A stretch of 64,000 bases of DNA from Streptomyces sp. 2114.4. Its GTDB lineage: Bacteria > Actinomycetota > Actinomycetes > Streptomycetales > Streptomycetaceae. Positions within the stretch are counted from its first letter, which is position 1; every line of letters begins with the position of its first letter. Below the pieces are notes generated by a model. It saw nothing but the letters and a program-made list of their open reading frames with translations. It did no database searches and was not told the origin of the DNA. Location of the stretch: NCBI RefSeq assembly GCF_900187385.1, contig NZ_FYEY01000001.1:7192001-7256000 (forward strand), written 5' to 3'. Both the position numbers and the translations under genes were made by a program. Below are positions 8,815 through 17,933 of the stretch, piece after piece.

Positions 8815-9875
8815 GCCAGGCGCTGGAACGGATCGGATTCGACGTGGACTGGAGCAACCCGCTGGCGGGTGCGCTCGACTCCGTCATCCGCGGGGCCATC
8901 AAGGAACTGGGCCTCGACGAGTACCTGGAAAAAGTCAGCGGCGACAATGAGAAGCTGCTCGAAACCGCCCGTGAGTGGCGGGCCGCGGCCCGTGACATGC
9001 AGGGCGTCGTCGACGATCTGCAGGCCGAGCGACGGGCGTTGCAGCGTACGTGGACCGGCGAGGCGTCCGAAGCTTTCGGCGGCACCATGTCCGAGTTCGA
9101 AAAGGCCCTCCGGGGCGAGGCCGAGGACATGATCACGGTCGCCGAACTCCTCGAAATGGCCGCTGAGTCGTGCGCCGAGGCCGAGGAAACGATGGTCGTG
9201 CTGATCACCGAGGTCGTCGAGGCGCTGCTGGTGGCGGCGGCGACGGCGGCGATCGTGGCGATCCTGACCGCCGGTGTCGGCGCCGCGATCGGCCCGCTCA
9301 TCGGCGCCGCGGGTGCGGCGCACCGCGCGATGAAGGCCGTACGGATCACCGCGAAGCTGGCGGACAAGCTCAAGGATCTCGCCGACCGGATGCGGGCGCT
9401 GCAGAAGCTGCGGCGGGCGCGCATCAAGGCCAAAGCTCTGTGGCGCAACAAGAGCGCCCGCAAGAAGCTCAACAAGAACCTCAAGCGGATCGGCAACAAG
9501 GTGGTGGGCGCCAAGGCGGCCGGTGCCGCCATCGATGCGGCGCCGCTGGCGAACAGCGTCATCGAGCACCACACCGGCGTCGACGTCGGCGAATATGCCT
9601 CCGAGAAGACCGCCAACATCCGCGAGACGGTCGCTGAAGCGGGCAACAAGGCCGAGCGCGAGCTCCATGACGCCACCGGCCTCAAAGAGGTCCGCATCGG
9701 CGACAAGCGCTGGGACGTCGAGCATCAGACCCCGGTCGGCTCGGAGGCCCCGAAGGAGAAGCCGCCGACCGAGCAGCAGAAGCAGTACGCCGACCGACCC
9801 GATTCCCAGCGCTTCGCCGACCGCCTGGCCGACGGCGCGGCGCGGTCCAAGCCCGTTCGCGAGGTCTTCGGATGA
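8811..9875 (+). CDS. WXG100-like N-domain protein with hydrophobic hairpin and cationic C-terminus (putative T7SS effector)
   Basis: 354 residues. Residues 15-125 form a helical region with a W-T-G turn (WTGEASEAF, Trp81) typical of WXG100 proteins. Residues ~128-175 are strongly hydrophobic (VVEALLVAAATAAIVAIL, GAAIGPLIGAAGAA), probably a membrane hairpin. Residues ~176-250 are rich in Lys/Arg (KKLNKNLKRIGNKVVGAKAAG). The C-terminal third is unassigned and charged. The layout (secretion-type N-domain, hydrophobic middle, variable tail) fits an LXG/WXG-style secreted effector, but no toxin fold is recognised. ATGA overlaps join it to both neighbours. Confidence 0.7.
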   Translation: MSQALERIGFDVDWSNPLAGALDSVIRGAIKELGLDEYLEKVSGDNEKLLETAREWRAAARDMQGVVDDLQAERRALQRTWTGEASEAFGGTMSEFEKALRGEAEDMITVAELLEMAAESCAEAEETMVVLITEVVEALLVAAATAAIVAILTAGVGAAIGPLIGAAGAAHRAMKAVRITAKLADKLKDLADRMRALQKLRRARIKAKALWRNKSARKKLNKNLKRIGNKVVGAKAAGAAIDAAPLANSVIEHHTGVDVGEYASEKTANIRETVAEAGNKAERELHDATGLKEVRIGDKRWDVEHQTPVGSEAPKEKPPTEQQKQYADRPDSQRFADRLADGAARSKPVREVFG

Positions 9876-10504
9876 GTCTTCGGGTCGCCTGGGGGAAGGT
9901 CCCGTACAAGGAGGCAAGGGAGCGCGCGACGCAGGCGCTGCCGACCGGGGAGCGGCTCGTACAGGCCGAAGTCGCCTTTCCCGGGCGCAAGTTGCCCACC
10001 CCGTGGCGGTGGAACCGCCCCCGCGTCCTGGTCGGCCACCGTCTCCCAGGCGACCGCTGGGAAGGCACCAAGCGGGCCTTCTGGTGGATCTTCTGGCGGC
10101 TCGACGCGATCCTCGTGACGGGCCCCGAGCTCTTCGGGGGGCGGCGCCCGAAGGGCAAGGCCCTCAAGGGCGGCTGGGGAAGCCTGGGCGGCGGGCTCGC
10201 CACCGCCCTGTGGCCGCGCGTTCCGACCACGGACGCGCTGCCGGTGCTCCAGCTCACCGACCGCCATCTGCACGTCAGCTACGTCCAGCGGGGCCGTCGA
10301 CGCGGCGAGCTGGGCGCGGTCGAGCCGGGCTGGAGCGTGGCGGCCGGCGAGGTGGCCTGGGTCCGGCACCGTACCGACATCGACGCCGACACCTTCGAAT
10401 TCGGCTTCACCGACGGCTCCTGGGCCCGGGTGCAGCTGCGCAGCCAGCACGCCGTGTACTTCACCAAGTGCTTTCCCCAGGCGGCGCCGGGGCGCCCCTG
10501 GTGA
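9872..10504 (+). CDS. Hypothetical protein, third gene of the WXG operon
   Basis: 210 residues, soluble, Trp-rich (WRWNRPRVLVGHRLPGDRW, FWWIFWRLDAIL). A C-terminal beta-rich part (LHVSYVQRGRRRGELG ... GEVAWVRHRTDIDADTFEFGFTDGSWARVQL) looks like a PH-like or small beta domain. No family recognised. Starts in a four-base overlap with the effector-like gene; by position it could be an immunity or accessory protein (inference). The stop directly abuts IS630 debris, so the original C-terminus may or may not be intact. Confidence 0.65.
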   Translation: MSLRVAWGKVPYKEARERATQALPTGERLVQAEVAFPGRKLPTPWRWNRPRVLVGHRLPGDRWEGTKRAFWWIFWRLDAILVTGPELFGGRRPKGKALKGGWGSLGGGLATALWPRVPTTDALPVLQLTDRHLHVSYVQRGRRRGELGAVEPGWSVAAGEVAWVRHRTDIDADTFEFGFTDGSWARVQLRSQHAVYFTKCFPQAAPGRPW

Positions 10505-10818
10505 CCTGAGGAGATTCCTCGGCAATATGCGGCGACTTTGTCGAGGATCTCGTCGGAGGTCTTCGTCCAGGCGAAGGGCCTCGGGGGTTCGTTCCAGTCG
10601 GCGAGCCAGGTGCGGATGTCGCGTTCGAGGGCATGGAGGGAACGGTGGACGCCGCGCTTGCGTTTCTTCTGCGTGAGTTCGGTGTACCACCGCTCCACCA
10701 GGTTCAGCCATGACGCGCCCGTGGGTGTGCGGTGCAGGTGGAAGTGGAGGATGCGACAGCGGCCACTTCTTGATGGGGGGCGTCCCATGGGGTGACGTAG
10801 TTGTCCAGGATGCAATGC
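10505..10818 (-). pseudogene. IS630-family transposase, C-terminal remnant (frameshifted)
   Basis: Contains HFHLHRTPTGASWLNLVERW, TELTQKKRKRGVHRSLHALERDIRTWLADWNE and FAWTKTSDEILDKVAAYCRGIS, all IS630 DDE-domain blocks. An upstream piece (CILDNYVTPWDAPH) is in another frame. It has lost its own stop and abuts the previous gene's stop codon. Confidence 0.85.
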
Positions 10819-10999
10819 CGCCCTGTATCGGATCGTGCAGTCACGGCTCCGGTTTGATGCACGTACCCGCAACTACTACGAGCGGCGCATCGCGGAGGGC
10901 AAGATTCGGCGCGAGATCATCCGCTGTCTCAAACGCTACGCCGCCCGAGAAGTGTTCAACCTCGTCCGGTCTGGCATCGGACCCCGCGAAGTGGCTTGA
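10814..10999 (+). pseudogene. IS110-family transposase, C-terminal remnant
   Basis: Reads NAALYRIVQSRLRFDARTRN, YYERRIAEGKIRREIIRCLK and RYAAREVFNLVR to a TGA, the C-terminal block of IS110/IS116 transposases. It is joined head to head with the IS630 remnant within a few bases. Confidence 0.85.
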
Positions 11000-11478
11000 G
11001 CCAGCTGAATGTTCGCACCGGGACGAGCGCTTGCGCGATCCCCCGAACCAGTGGCCGCATGCACCTTCGCCGCCCTTGCCCCACACGCCGACCCTCGGCG
11101 AGGCCATCCTCGGCTTGGCGAAAGCGCCTCCCGAGAAGTCTCCCACCTGGTCGGATCCGAGTTCCAAGCTGCGTAATTGGGGCATCCGTGAGGCTCGCCG
11201 GCATAGTGGACCGGAATTCCTGGGTTCCGTACGATCCTCGGCGCCGGGCGCACGACCCCAGCCCTGCCGACCCTTCAGCGCGCCTCGACCCGTGGAGTCC
11301 GCCCCGGCGTGAAGGGATCAGACAGCAGAAGAGCGCCGGGCACCTGCTCGTCGACGAGTTCCAGTAACCGGTCGCACACCGTCTGCCCCTCGCTGGCACG
11401 CGCCGCGGCGAGCTCCTTGCGCAACTGGCCGTCGGATGGCCGGCGGCCGGGTCGAAGTGGTCCTTTCAGTGCTGGGTA
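11000..11478. other. Intergenic debris (480 bp)
   Basis: No intact gene. On the minus strand at about 11278-11475 a startless frame with good coding character (ASEGQTVCDRLLELVDEQ, VPGALLLSDPFTPGR) runs to a stop. It looks like the tail of an unknown gene. Confidence 0.45.
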
Positions 11479-12336
11479 TCAGCTGCTGAGGTCGAACACG
11501 CCCCAAGCGGTGTACGGCTCGGCCTGGACGTAGATCCTGCTTCCTCGACCGACGACCCGACGGCGGCCGGGGGCAGGGCCCTCGGGCAGGGTGAGCAGGC
11601 CGACGTCCGTTGGCTCGACGGACGTTTCGGTCAGCGTTCCGTGGGCGAGTCGGTCCCGCTCCTCGCCGTAGCCGCCGTAGAAGGCCACCCGATCGCCGTG
11701 GACGGCCACCGCATGGGCGCCCCGTATGCGGTTCGCCCACACCGTCACGGGCCGGTCGGGGCGTATCTCGACGAGCGGGAAGTCCGTGTACGGGCACGCC
11801 CAGGCGGCGGTGCCCGACACGTTCAGGGCGTAGCAGTCGAAGAGACCGGGGATGTGGGCGCCGTCTGACGTCCAGGCGAGCCGGCCCGTGGCGCTCCAGC
11901 GGCGGATGCCGACCGGGTTCTCGTCGAAGTGCCCGACCCAGATATGGCCGGCCTCGTCCACGAGCAGGTGCTCGATGGCGTCCCCGACGGAGAAGGACGA
12001 GGTCTCGCGGCCTTGCGCGTCGAAGACCTGGACCTGGTTCGCGTCCTCGTACCGGCGGGCGCGAGGCGCTGCGACGACGAACCCGCCGTCGGGCAGGCGG
12101 CCCAGGTGCGGCCAGCGAGCCCGCACGCAGCTCAGCTCGGTGAGTTCGACGTTGCCGCCCGGATGGACGGAGACGACCAGGGCGTCAAAGGGCAGGACAT
12201 CACCGCCAGGCTGCGGAGCACGTTCGGCAAGCAGCCAGTGGGCGGCGCCGAAGACGTCGACGGTACTGGTCAGGACGTGGCGGTCGTGGTGCGCTCGGGG
12301 GAGGTGGGCGTAGGGAATGAGGGCGGTCTTCCGCAC
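11479..12336 (-). CDS. Beta-propeller-like hypothetical protein
   Basis: 285 residues from ATG 12336. Repeated beta-strand motifs separated by Gly/Asp turns (EHLLVDEAGHIWVGHFDENP, LARWPHLGRLPDGGFVV-type blades, RPVTVWANRIRGAHAVAVHG) suggest an NHL/SMP-30-like propeller. No signal peptide. Similar proteins are common in Streptomyces but uncharacterised; no catalytic metal ligands can be assigned by eye. Flanked by debris on both sides, with no operon partner. Confidence 0.65.
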   Translation of the reverse strand: MRKTALIPYAHLPRAHHDRHVLTSTVDVFGAAHWLLAERAPQPGGDVLPFDALVVSVHPGGNVELTELSCVRARWPHLGRLPDGGFVVAAPRARRYEDANQVQVFDAQGRETSSFSVGDAIEHLLVDEAGHIWVGHFDENPVGIRRWSATGRLAWTSDGAHIPGLFDCYALNVSGTAAWACPYTDFPLVEIRPDRPVTVWANRIRGAHAVAVHGDRVAFYGGYGEERDRLAHGTLTETSVEPTDVGLLTLPEGPAPGRRRVVGRGSRIYVQAEPYTAWGVFDLSS

Positions 12337-12551
12337 GGGCGGGCTCTCCTGGGTGGACGGTCACGGCAATCGGGCGCTGCGGTGAGCGGCGGTCGGCGGC
12401 GCGCGAGCGGAGCGGGGCGCTAGACGGCATGGCCCTTTCTGGTCGTCATGAAGCGATCACCGTCGACGTCCGACCTCGTGACAAACCCTTTCGGCGCGCC
12501 GTCTCCACCGTCGAATGCTGCGAGAGCATGGACCTGACCGCGCTCGCAGTA

Positions 12552-12845
12552 CTACCGAGACCACTTCCCTCTGGAGGGTGCGTCGAGCTGAGCGTTCGAC
12601 CTGCCGGGCAGTGCCACCTGGAGCCGGTGATGATCTTCACCAGGGGAGAGCGGCAGTGCGTGGCGCGCGAGATACCTGCTTCCGTGCACAGCGTGGAGAC
12701 AGTCAGGGTGCCACTGGTGTGTTCGGGGTTGCCGGTCACTGATCCGCTCGAAGGCGTGCACGACAGCCTGGTCGGTGCCCGGTCGTAGGGGAGTGCCAGC
12801 GTGTTCAAGGGCGTGCCGCAGCCGCGGTTCGGCGGGGTCGTTCAT
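12552..12845 (-). pseudogene. Small helix-turn-helix protein remnant (tentative)
   Basis: One minus frame starts MNDPAEPRLRHALEHAGTPL ... AVVHAFERI. The adjacent frame then reads GTLTVSTLCTEAGISRAT, which looks like a helix-turn-helix (LTVxxLCxEAGVSRA). This suggests a frameshifted small regulator or recombination-accessory protein. The rest of 12337-12992 shows nothing else. Confidence 0.3.
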
Positions 12846-12992
12846 GGCTTCCCTGTGAATGCGCAGTCGCGGGCGAACTCCCGGACTACTGGCGGCAGGG
12901 GGCTATTCCGGCCGTGCACTATTCCCCGTCTTCCGTGCCGTTGCTTCGCTGCTGCGGCGCCCGATGTTCGCTCGGATTGCTGGCGACCCTGG

Positions 12993-13481
12993 CTATGTCA
13001 GGTCCTTGCGCATCAACGTGCACATGGTTTCGTACCGTTTGACCGAGCCCTTTTCGGTCTCCACGTCCCAGGAGTCCAGCTCACGGCCGTAGGGCCGGTA
13101 GCCCAATCGCTCGTAGAGGACTCGGGCTCTGGGGTTGCTCTCCTCCACGCCCAGTTCGGCCACCGCCAGACCACGGGCCGTGATCCGAGCCTCTGCGGAG
13201 CTGATCAGCAGGGTGCCGACGCCGCACGACTGAAGCGCAGGATGGACACCGAGCTGCCAGAGCGTGCCAGCACCACTCTTGCGCACGTAGTCGACGCCGC
13301 CGATCGCCACCGGCACGTCTGCGGGCCCACAAACAGCCAGGTAGTCGACCTCGCCGCGCTCGGCCCGGCGCAACTGCTCGGCGATCTGCCTCACGTGCAT
13401 GGCGGAGCCCGACCAGTCGCACGAGGGCAGGTCCTCGTGGGTGAGATCGCGCACGGACAGGGAGATCCTGATGTCGGTCAC
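12993..13481 (-). CDS. GNAT-family N-acetyltransferase
   Basis: 162 residues from GTG 13481 (GGAGG eight bases upstream), in preference to the longer reading to 13565. Acetyl-CoA binding motif A is visible: WQLGVHPALQSCGVGTLLI (V-x-x-x-x-Q/S-x-x-G-x-G), followed by EARITARGLAVAELGVEESN and ARVLYERLGYRPYGRE (motif B). Substrate unknown. It stands alone between debris segments. Its start overlaps the end of the recombinase remnant, which was probably fused in by rearrangement. Confidence 0.85.
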   Translation of the reverse strand: MTDIRISLSVRDLTHEDLPSCDWSGSAMHVRQIAEQLRRAERGEVDYLAVCGPADVPVAIGGVDYVRKSGAGTLWQLGVHPALQSCGVGTLLISSAEARITARGLAVAELGVEESNPRARVLYERLGYRPYGRELDSWDVETEKGSVKRYETMCTLMRKDLT

Positions 13482-13995
13482 TGTGACCACCTCCGGCGTA
13501 AGAGGCTCGACGACACCCCGGACAGACGCAACATCATTTGGGCAGCCGCCTTGGGGCCGAGGCATCTGCTGCCCGGGCTGCGAGGTACGGCCCAGTCGCG
13601 TCGGGCGTAGGCGACCCAGCGGAGCGCGGTGTGGCGGCGCATCCCGGTCACGTCGGCGAGGATTGGGCTGGGGAGATCAGCAGCGAGGGCGGCCAGTGCC
13701 CCGTTGCGCGCGGGGCGAACCGGGATGCCGTGCCGGTTGAGCTTCTGGGTCATGCCGTGCGTCGAGATCGGCTTGCCCGGGACCATGCCCGGGAAGAGCC
13801 ACTGGGGACCTGGGCGGGCTAGCGAGAGCTGCGGCCGCAGTTGCGACTGTTCGGCAAGTTGCCGAAGGAGTTCGGCGAGCCGTGGAGGTAGCAGGACGGG
13901 GGGGGCGGCCCAGGACCAGGGGGCCTGCTTGTCACCGAACTGGAGGTGTCCAGGCGTCAGGTGGCAAAGACGTTCGGTGGACAGGCCGAACAGCC
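13478..13995 (-). pseudogene. Recombinase/integrase-like protein, C-terminal fragment
   Basis: Reads LFGLSTERLCHLTPGHLQ, then PPRLAELLRQLAEQ, QWLFPGMVPGKPISTHGMTQ, KLNRHGIPVRPARNGALAAL, LADVTGMRRHTALRWV, to a stop at 13478. This matches the C-terminal half of a family of Streptomyces tyrosine-recombinase-like proteins. No start and no N-terminal half. Confidence 0.65.
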
Positions 13996-14013
13996 CCGGC
14001 GATCCAGTCGTCG

Positions 14014-14412
14014 ATGTCGCTCCTGCGCGAGGTCGGCGAGGGCCAGTCCGCGTTGATCCGTCCAGGCCACCAGCCCAAACCCAAGCCCGCCGGCGACGCC
14101 GAGGAAGCCTTCCTCGGGCTCGGGCCCGGGGCGAAGTCCTGGTTGATCGAGGCCGGCGCCGCGGGCACCACCCGGATCCGGGTGAAGATGGCCGTCGCCG
14201 TCGAGCTCGCCGCTCTGATCGGGCCTGCCGAAGTCGACCTCGGCCTCGGTCTCGCGGCGACCGCGGGGCGGTTCGCCGAGGACGACGTGATGTCCATCGT
14301 CCAGCACCGTCGGCACGGCACCCGCCCCGCCGACCTCGTCGTCGCCGACGAGACGCACTCCGTCCAGCCCGGCACCTCCGCCTGGGCCGGCTTCGGCCGC
14401 AAGGCCACCTGA
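14014..14412 (+). pseudogene. IS21-family (IstA-type) transposase, C-terminal remnant
   Basis: About 130 residues: AEEAFLGLGPGAKSWLIEAG, TRIRVKMAVAVELAALIG, GLGLAATAGRFAEDDVMSIV, ending ADETHSVQPGTSAWAGFG. This is the non-catalytic C-terminus of IS21-type transposases; the integrase core and the IstB partner are missing. Confidence 0.75.
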
Positions 14413-14655
14413 TCTCCCGGTCCCGGGCCGCTTCGCCGCCCGGGACCGGCGAAGCCCGAACAGCTCGCCAGAGCATCCCAACCAAGGGAGACTTTTGACT
14501 CACACCACCACACGTCCGGCGCGTCGCATCCGAAGCGCATTGGCCGCCGCTGTGCTCAGCGCCGCGCCTGCGCTACCGACGGGCAACCGGCAGTTGTAAG
14601 TCGGTTGCCGTGGCCGGCTGCCTCCGCCTGGGGGGAGAGCACTCCGGGTTCCTCT

Positions 14656-14684
14656 GCTGTTTATGGCCGACCGCCATAAACAGC
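14656..14684. terminator. Perfect 12-bp stem hairpin
   Basis: GCTGTTTATGGC (14656-14667) pairs exactly with 14673-14684 across a 5-base loop. It lies behind the IS21 remnant and may be an IS-associated terminator; no T-run follows. Confidence 0.5.
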
Positions 14685-14754
14685 AAGCCTCTGACCTGGC
14701 CTGCGCGGACCGCGACAGATTTCGCCGCCCGCGCACCGATGCAGTATGATCATG

Positions 14755-14898
14755 ACGGAACTTCGGCCCTCGGGCCGGAACCGCGCGTCTGTGGTCCAAG
14801 GAAAGACGTCCACCAGCCGGTGGGAGATGCAGGTGCAAGGCCTGCCGGGCGCTCTGACAACGGTCCCTTCCCCGTACGGGGAAGGGACCGTTTTCCGT
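14755..14898 (+). ncRNA. Candidate structured leader RNA ending in a terminator palindrome
   Basis: A 144-bp GC-rich segment with several short complementary blocks (CTTCGGCCCTCGGGCCGGAA at 14761-14780; CCACCAGCCGGTGG at 14810-14823) and no good ORF. It ends in a 34-bp perfect palindrome followed by TTTTCC. The arrangement is that of an attenuator or ribosomal-protein-type leader, but no matching downstream gene remains. An orphan attenuator is inference. Confidence 0.35.
14859..14892 (+). terminator. 34-bp perfect palindrome with short T-tract
   Basis: Arms of 17 bp (AACGGTCCCTTCCCCGT and its complement) with no spacer, followed on the plus strand by TTCC, so the stem ends in TTTT. A strong intrinsic terminator in the plus direction. 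Confidence 0.75.
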
Positions 14899-14929
14899 GC
14901 TTCCACGGGAGCCCCCTCTGCCTGCTGTT

Positions 14930-15217
14930 CTGATCACCGCGCCCCGGGGTGGGGTTCTCCGGCCGGGAGGCAAACAGTTCGCCGGCGGTGCCCGGCAGGC
15001 CCAACCAGCCGCAGCCGGTCAGCTGCTCGACCAGGCGCTCCGGGTCGGTCAAGCCCAGCGCGGTGAGGTCCTGCCCGACGGGGTTGGCGGTACCGGTGTG
15101 CGCGGTGCGCAGAGTCAGCATCAGCAGTCGCGCTTCCGGGCCGGGCAGCGGGGTGTGGTCGGCCACATGGGCGAGGACGGCCCGCGTGTGGTCTGTCGTG
15201 ACAGCGCTCTCTGCCAC
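14930..15217 (-). pseudogene. Truncated hypothetical protein (5' part only)
   Basis: From ATG 15217 the frame reads TTDHTRAVLAHVADHTPLPG, PEARLLMLTLRTAHTGTANP, LTALGLTDPERLVEQLTGCGWL, then ASRPENP before losing coding character near 14940. It resembles the N-terminal part of longer Streptomyces proteins of unknown function. The 3' part has been replaced by the palindrome region. Confidence 0.5.
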
Positions 15218-15321
15218 GTCGCGACGGCCCGGCGGGCCGGGAACGTCGAGCGGTCTCCATGACGGACTCCACGTCCGCCATGACGGGCTCCTGGGCCGGG
15301 AGCGGGCCCAGGAGCGGCGGT

Positions 15322-15744
15322 CTACCGGGGTGCGTCGGGATACGCGGCGGTCGCGCGGATCTCGACGAGGAGCCCCGGGCTGGCGAGGCCACTGACCCCG
15401 ATGATCGTCCAGGTCGGGTAGGGCGCTTCGACGAGGCGCTGCTTGGCCTTGATGAATCCGGGCAGGTGCCGGCGGATGTCGACGTGGTAACTGGTGACGT
15501 CGACGAGGGCGGACATGGCGAGGTTCTCCATCCGGAGGATCTCCTCGATCTTCCGGATGGCGATCTCGGTCTGCTCCTCGATGGTGTCCGGGATGGTTCC
15601 GTCGGCGCGGCGACCGATCGTTCCGGCGATGAACAAGAGGCCGTGCGCACGCACCGCGGCGGAATAGCCGAAGCTTGCGAAGGCATTGGTGGTCTCCCCG
15701 AAGACCACGTTGTTCTCGGGGACCTCGACGGTGTGGACGGTCAT
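15322..15744 (-). CDS. RidA family protein (YjgF/UK114)
   Basis: 140 residues. Family features: GYSAAVRAHGLLFIAGTIG near residue 30, an EQTEIAIRKIEEIL helix, and the active-site Arg segment LLVEIRATAAYP at the end. RidA proteins hydrolyse reactive enamine/imine intermediates; some members serve specific catabolic steps. It lies 70 bp downstream of the HD-domain gene on the same strand, so the two are likely co-transcribed, divergent from a GlxA-type regulator. ATG 15744 fits the family N-terminus. Confidence 0.9.
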   Translation of the reverse strand: MTVHTVEVPENNVVFGETTNAFASFGYSAAVRAHGLLFIAGTIGRRADGTIPDTIEEQTEIAIRKIEEILRMENLAMSALVDVTSYHVDIRRHLPGFIKAKQRLVEAPYPTWTIIGVSGLASPGLLVEIRATAAYPDAPR

Positions 15745-15814
15745 TTGCGGTGCTTCCTCTTCTTTGTTGAACCTCTGTTGACTTCTTTGTCGACGGGTCG
15801 TGGAGCCCGTCGAG

Positions 15815-16489
15815 TCAGCCGCCCCAGCGGGACGAACGGCCGGTGTGCTCCAGCCGGGTCCGGCCGAAGGTCTGGCGTTCGCGCAGGAGTTCGCCGGGGG
15901 TCGTGTACCGGGGTGCGTTCTTGGGGTCTTTCGCGGCCTGCGCGACGATCGCGTCGGTGAGTGAGCGGATCATGTCCAGCCGTGGATAGGCGGCGTGCAT
16001 GGCGTCGGCCTGCTCATCGGTGACCGAGTCGAGGTGGTCGGCGCCCGCGGGGCCTCCGAAGTCGAGGGCGACGCCTTCGCGGACGAGCACGCACAGCGTG
16101 CCGCGGCGTTCCGCGATGCCCGGAGAGGTGTGCAGGGCGATCGCCTGCCAGACCTGGTCGGCGTCGGCCGTGGACATCCCCTGTTGGATGAGGAATTCGG
16201 CGGCCCGGTCGGCGCCTTCGACCTCGAACCGCTGTCGGTGCGGGCCGTCCGACGCCAGGCCGAGGTCGTGCATCGCGCACGCGGCGAACAACAGGTCGTC
16301 CCGGTAGTCGTGGCCGGCGGCCAGGCCGAGGCGGCCTGCGACCAGCCGGGCGAATAGGTAGCTGCGGATGCTGTGGTTGAAGACGGACGGCGTTTCCACC
16401 GGTCGGATGAGGTTCATGACGGCGTCGGCAAGTGGTGTGCTGGGCAGCGCGATCGGGTCGGCGGTCGCCTCGCGGGTAGGTCCGGTCAT
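15815..16489 (-). CDS. HD-domain metal-dependent phosphohydrolase/hydratase-like protein
   Basis: 224 residues. The HD metal-binding set is visible: VFNHSIRSYLFARL (His), LFAACAMHDLGLASDG (His-Asp), QAIALHTSPGIAE (His) and MIRSLTDAIV (Asp). The sequence pattern is closest to the cyanamide-hydratase-like HD group common in fungi and actinomycetes. Substrate unknown. It starts 71 bp from the divergent GlxA-type regulator and precedes ridA, suggesting a small regulated catabolic or detoxification unit. Confidence 0.85.
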   Translation of the reverse strand: MTGPTREATADPIALPSTPLADAVMNLIRPVETPSVFNHSIRSYLFARLVAGRLGLAAGHDYRDDLLFAACAMHDLGLASDGPHRQRFEVEGADRAAEFLIQQGMSTADADQVWQAIALHTSPGIAERRGTLCVLVREGVALDFGGPAGADHLDSVTDEQADAMHAAYPRLDMIRSLTDAIVAQAAKDPKNAPRYTTPGELLRERQTFGRTRLEHTGRSSRWGG

Positions 16490-16560
16490 GTCCTCAGCCT
16501 GGCCGCGACCACCCTGACCTGGCGAGAGGCAATATTTCCTTACCTCGTTAGAATCTTGCC

Positions 16561-17541
16561 ATGGCAGCCCATCGAGTCGCGGTCCTGGCGTTGGACGGGG
16601 TCACCCCGCTCGACCTGGCGATCCCGACGCAGATCTTCACCACCCGGCCGGAAACCCCCTACGAGATGACCCTGTGCGCGTTGGACACGAAGGTAGCCAC
16701 CACCGCGGGTTTCGCACTGCTCGCCGAGGGAGGCCTGGAGCAGGTGCGCACCGCCGACACCGTGATCGTGCCCGGGTTCGAACCGGTCCTCTCGTTGCCG
16801 GACGCCGTGCTCGACACACTGGCCGAAGCCCGCGACCGAGGCCGGCGTGTGGTGTCGATCTGCACGGGCGCCTTCGCGTTGGCCGCGGCGGGCGTACTGG
16901 ACGGGCTGCACGCCACGACCCACTGGAAGCACATCGACGAGTTCGAGCGGAGTTTCCCGGCCGTCACGGTCGACCGCGACGTGCTCTACGTCGACGAGGG
17001 CGACGTGCTCACCTCGGCCGGGGTGTGCTGCGGCATCGACCTGTGCCTGCATATCGTGCGCCGCGACCTGGGCGCGGAGGTGGCCAACCGGATCGCCCGC
17101 GGTCTGGTCGCGGCCCCGCACCGCGACGGCGGGCAGGCCCAGTACGTGCCCGCTCCCGTCGCGGTGGCCGGTGAGGCGTCGCTGTCCGGTACCCGTGGAT
17201 GGGCCCTGCACCGGCTCGGCGAACCGCTCACGCTGCGCGCCCTTGCCCGGCACGCAGGCCTCTCGCAACGCACCTTCATGCGCCGGTTCACCGAGGAGAC
17301 GGGCACGACCCCGTTGCAGTGGGTGCTCAACGCCCGGCTCGGCAGGGCGCGGGAACTGCTGGAAACCACGGACCTCTCCGTGGATCAGGTGGCGCGGGAC
17401 TGCGGGCTGGGCACGGCAGCCAATCTACGGCTGCACTTCCGACGCACGCTGGACACCACCCCTACCGCCTACCGCCGCACCTTCACACACTCGACATCGC
17501 GCGGTCCGGTTTCATCACCCGCAGTCCCGCGCACGGACTGA
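16561..17541 (+). CDS. GlxA/FtrA-type AraC regulator with DJ-1/PfpI domain
   Basis: 326 residues. Residues 1-175 form a DJ-1/PfpI-like domain with the nucleophile elbow VVSICTGAFALAAAGVLDG (Cys101). Residues ~215-315 form the AraC helix-turn-helix pair (LTLRALARHAGLSQRTFMRR, LSVDQVARDCGLGTAANLRL). Such proteins usually sense small metabolites through the first domain and activate nearby genes. It faces the HD/ridA pair across 71 bp, so that pair is the likely target. Confidence 0.92.
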   Translation: MAAHRVAVLALDGVTPLDLAIPTQIFTTRPETPYEMTLCALDTKVATTAGFALLAEGGLEQVRTADTVIVPGFEPVLSLPDAVLDTLAEARDRGRRVVSICTGAFALAAAGVLDGLHATTHWKHIDEFERSFPAVTVDRDVLYVDEGDVLTSAGVCCGIDLCLHIVRRDLGAEVANRIARGLVAAPHRDGGQAQYVPAPVAVAGEASLSGTRGWALHRLGEPLTLRALARHAGLSQRTFMRRFTEETGTTPLQWVLNARLGRARELLETTDLSVDQVARDCGLGTAANLRLHFRRTLDTTPTAYRRTFTHSTSRGPVSSPAVPRTD

Positions 17542-17933
17542 CTGATCGTCTCAGATGCCGTGCTGCGCCCGGCCTCACACCACAGGACCGGCGAGCTGAG
17601 TGGGATGACGCTGGCGGCAAGGCCAGCAGACGTTCCGGACGCCCCTGGCCGACTGCAGCTGACCGTCCTGCCCGGCCGCCGCGGGCACTGAACAGTCGGT
17701 GCAGGACGGGGCGCAACCATGCCGTCGGGGTCACCCTCGGCGGCTTTGTGGTGCGGTCGACGATCTGCCGGACTCCGTCTCGTCCCCCACCCTCCAGCGT
17801 CGTCGGCCGCGTGGGGACGGAACTGCGCCACGGCAGAGCGCGCGGGAAGACTGTCGGAAATGGTGACGTCGACTGTCACCTTTGGCGTGCACCGTGGTGC
17901 CATGGACAAAGACATCAACACCCAGGGCATCGG

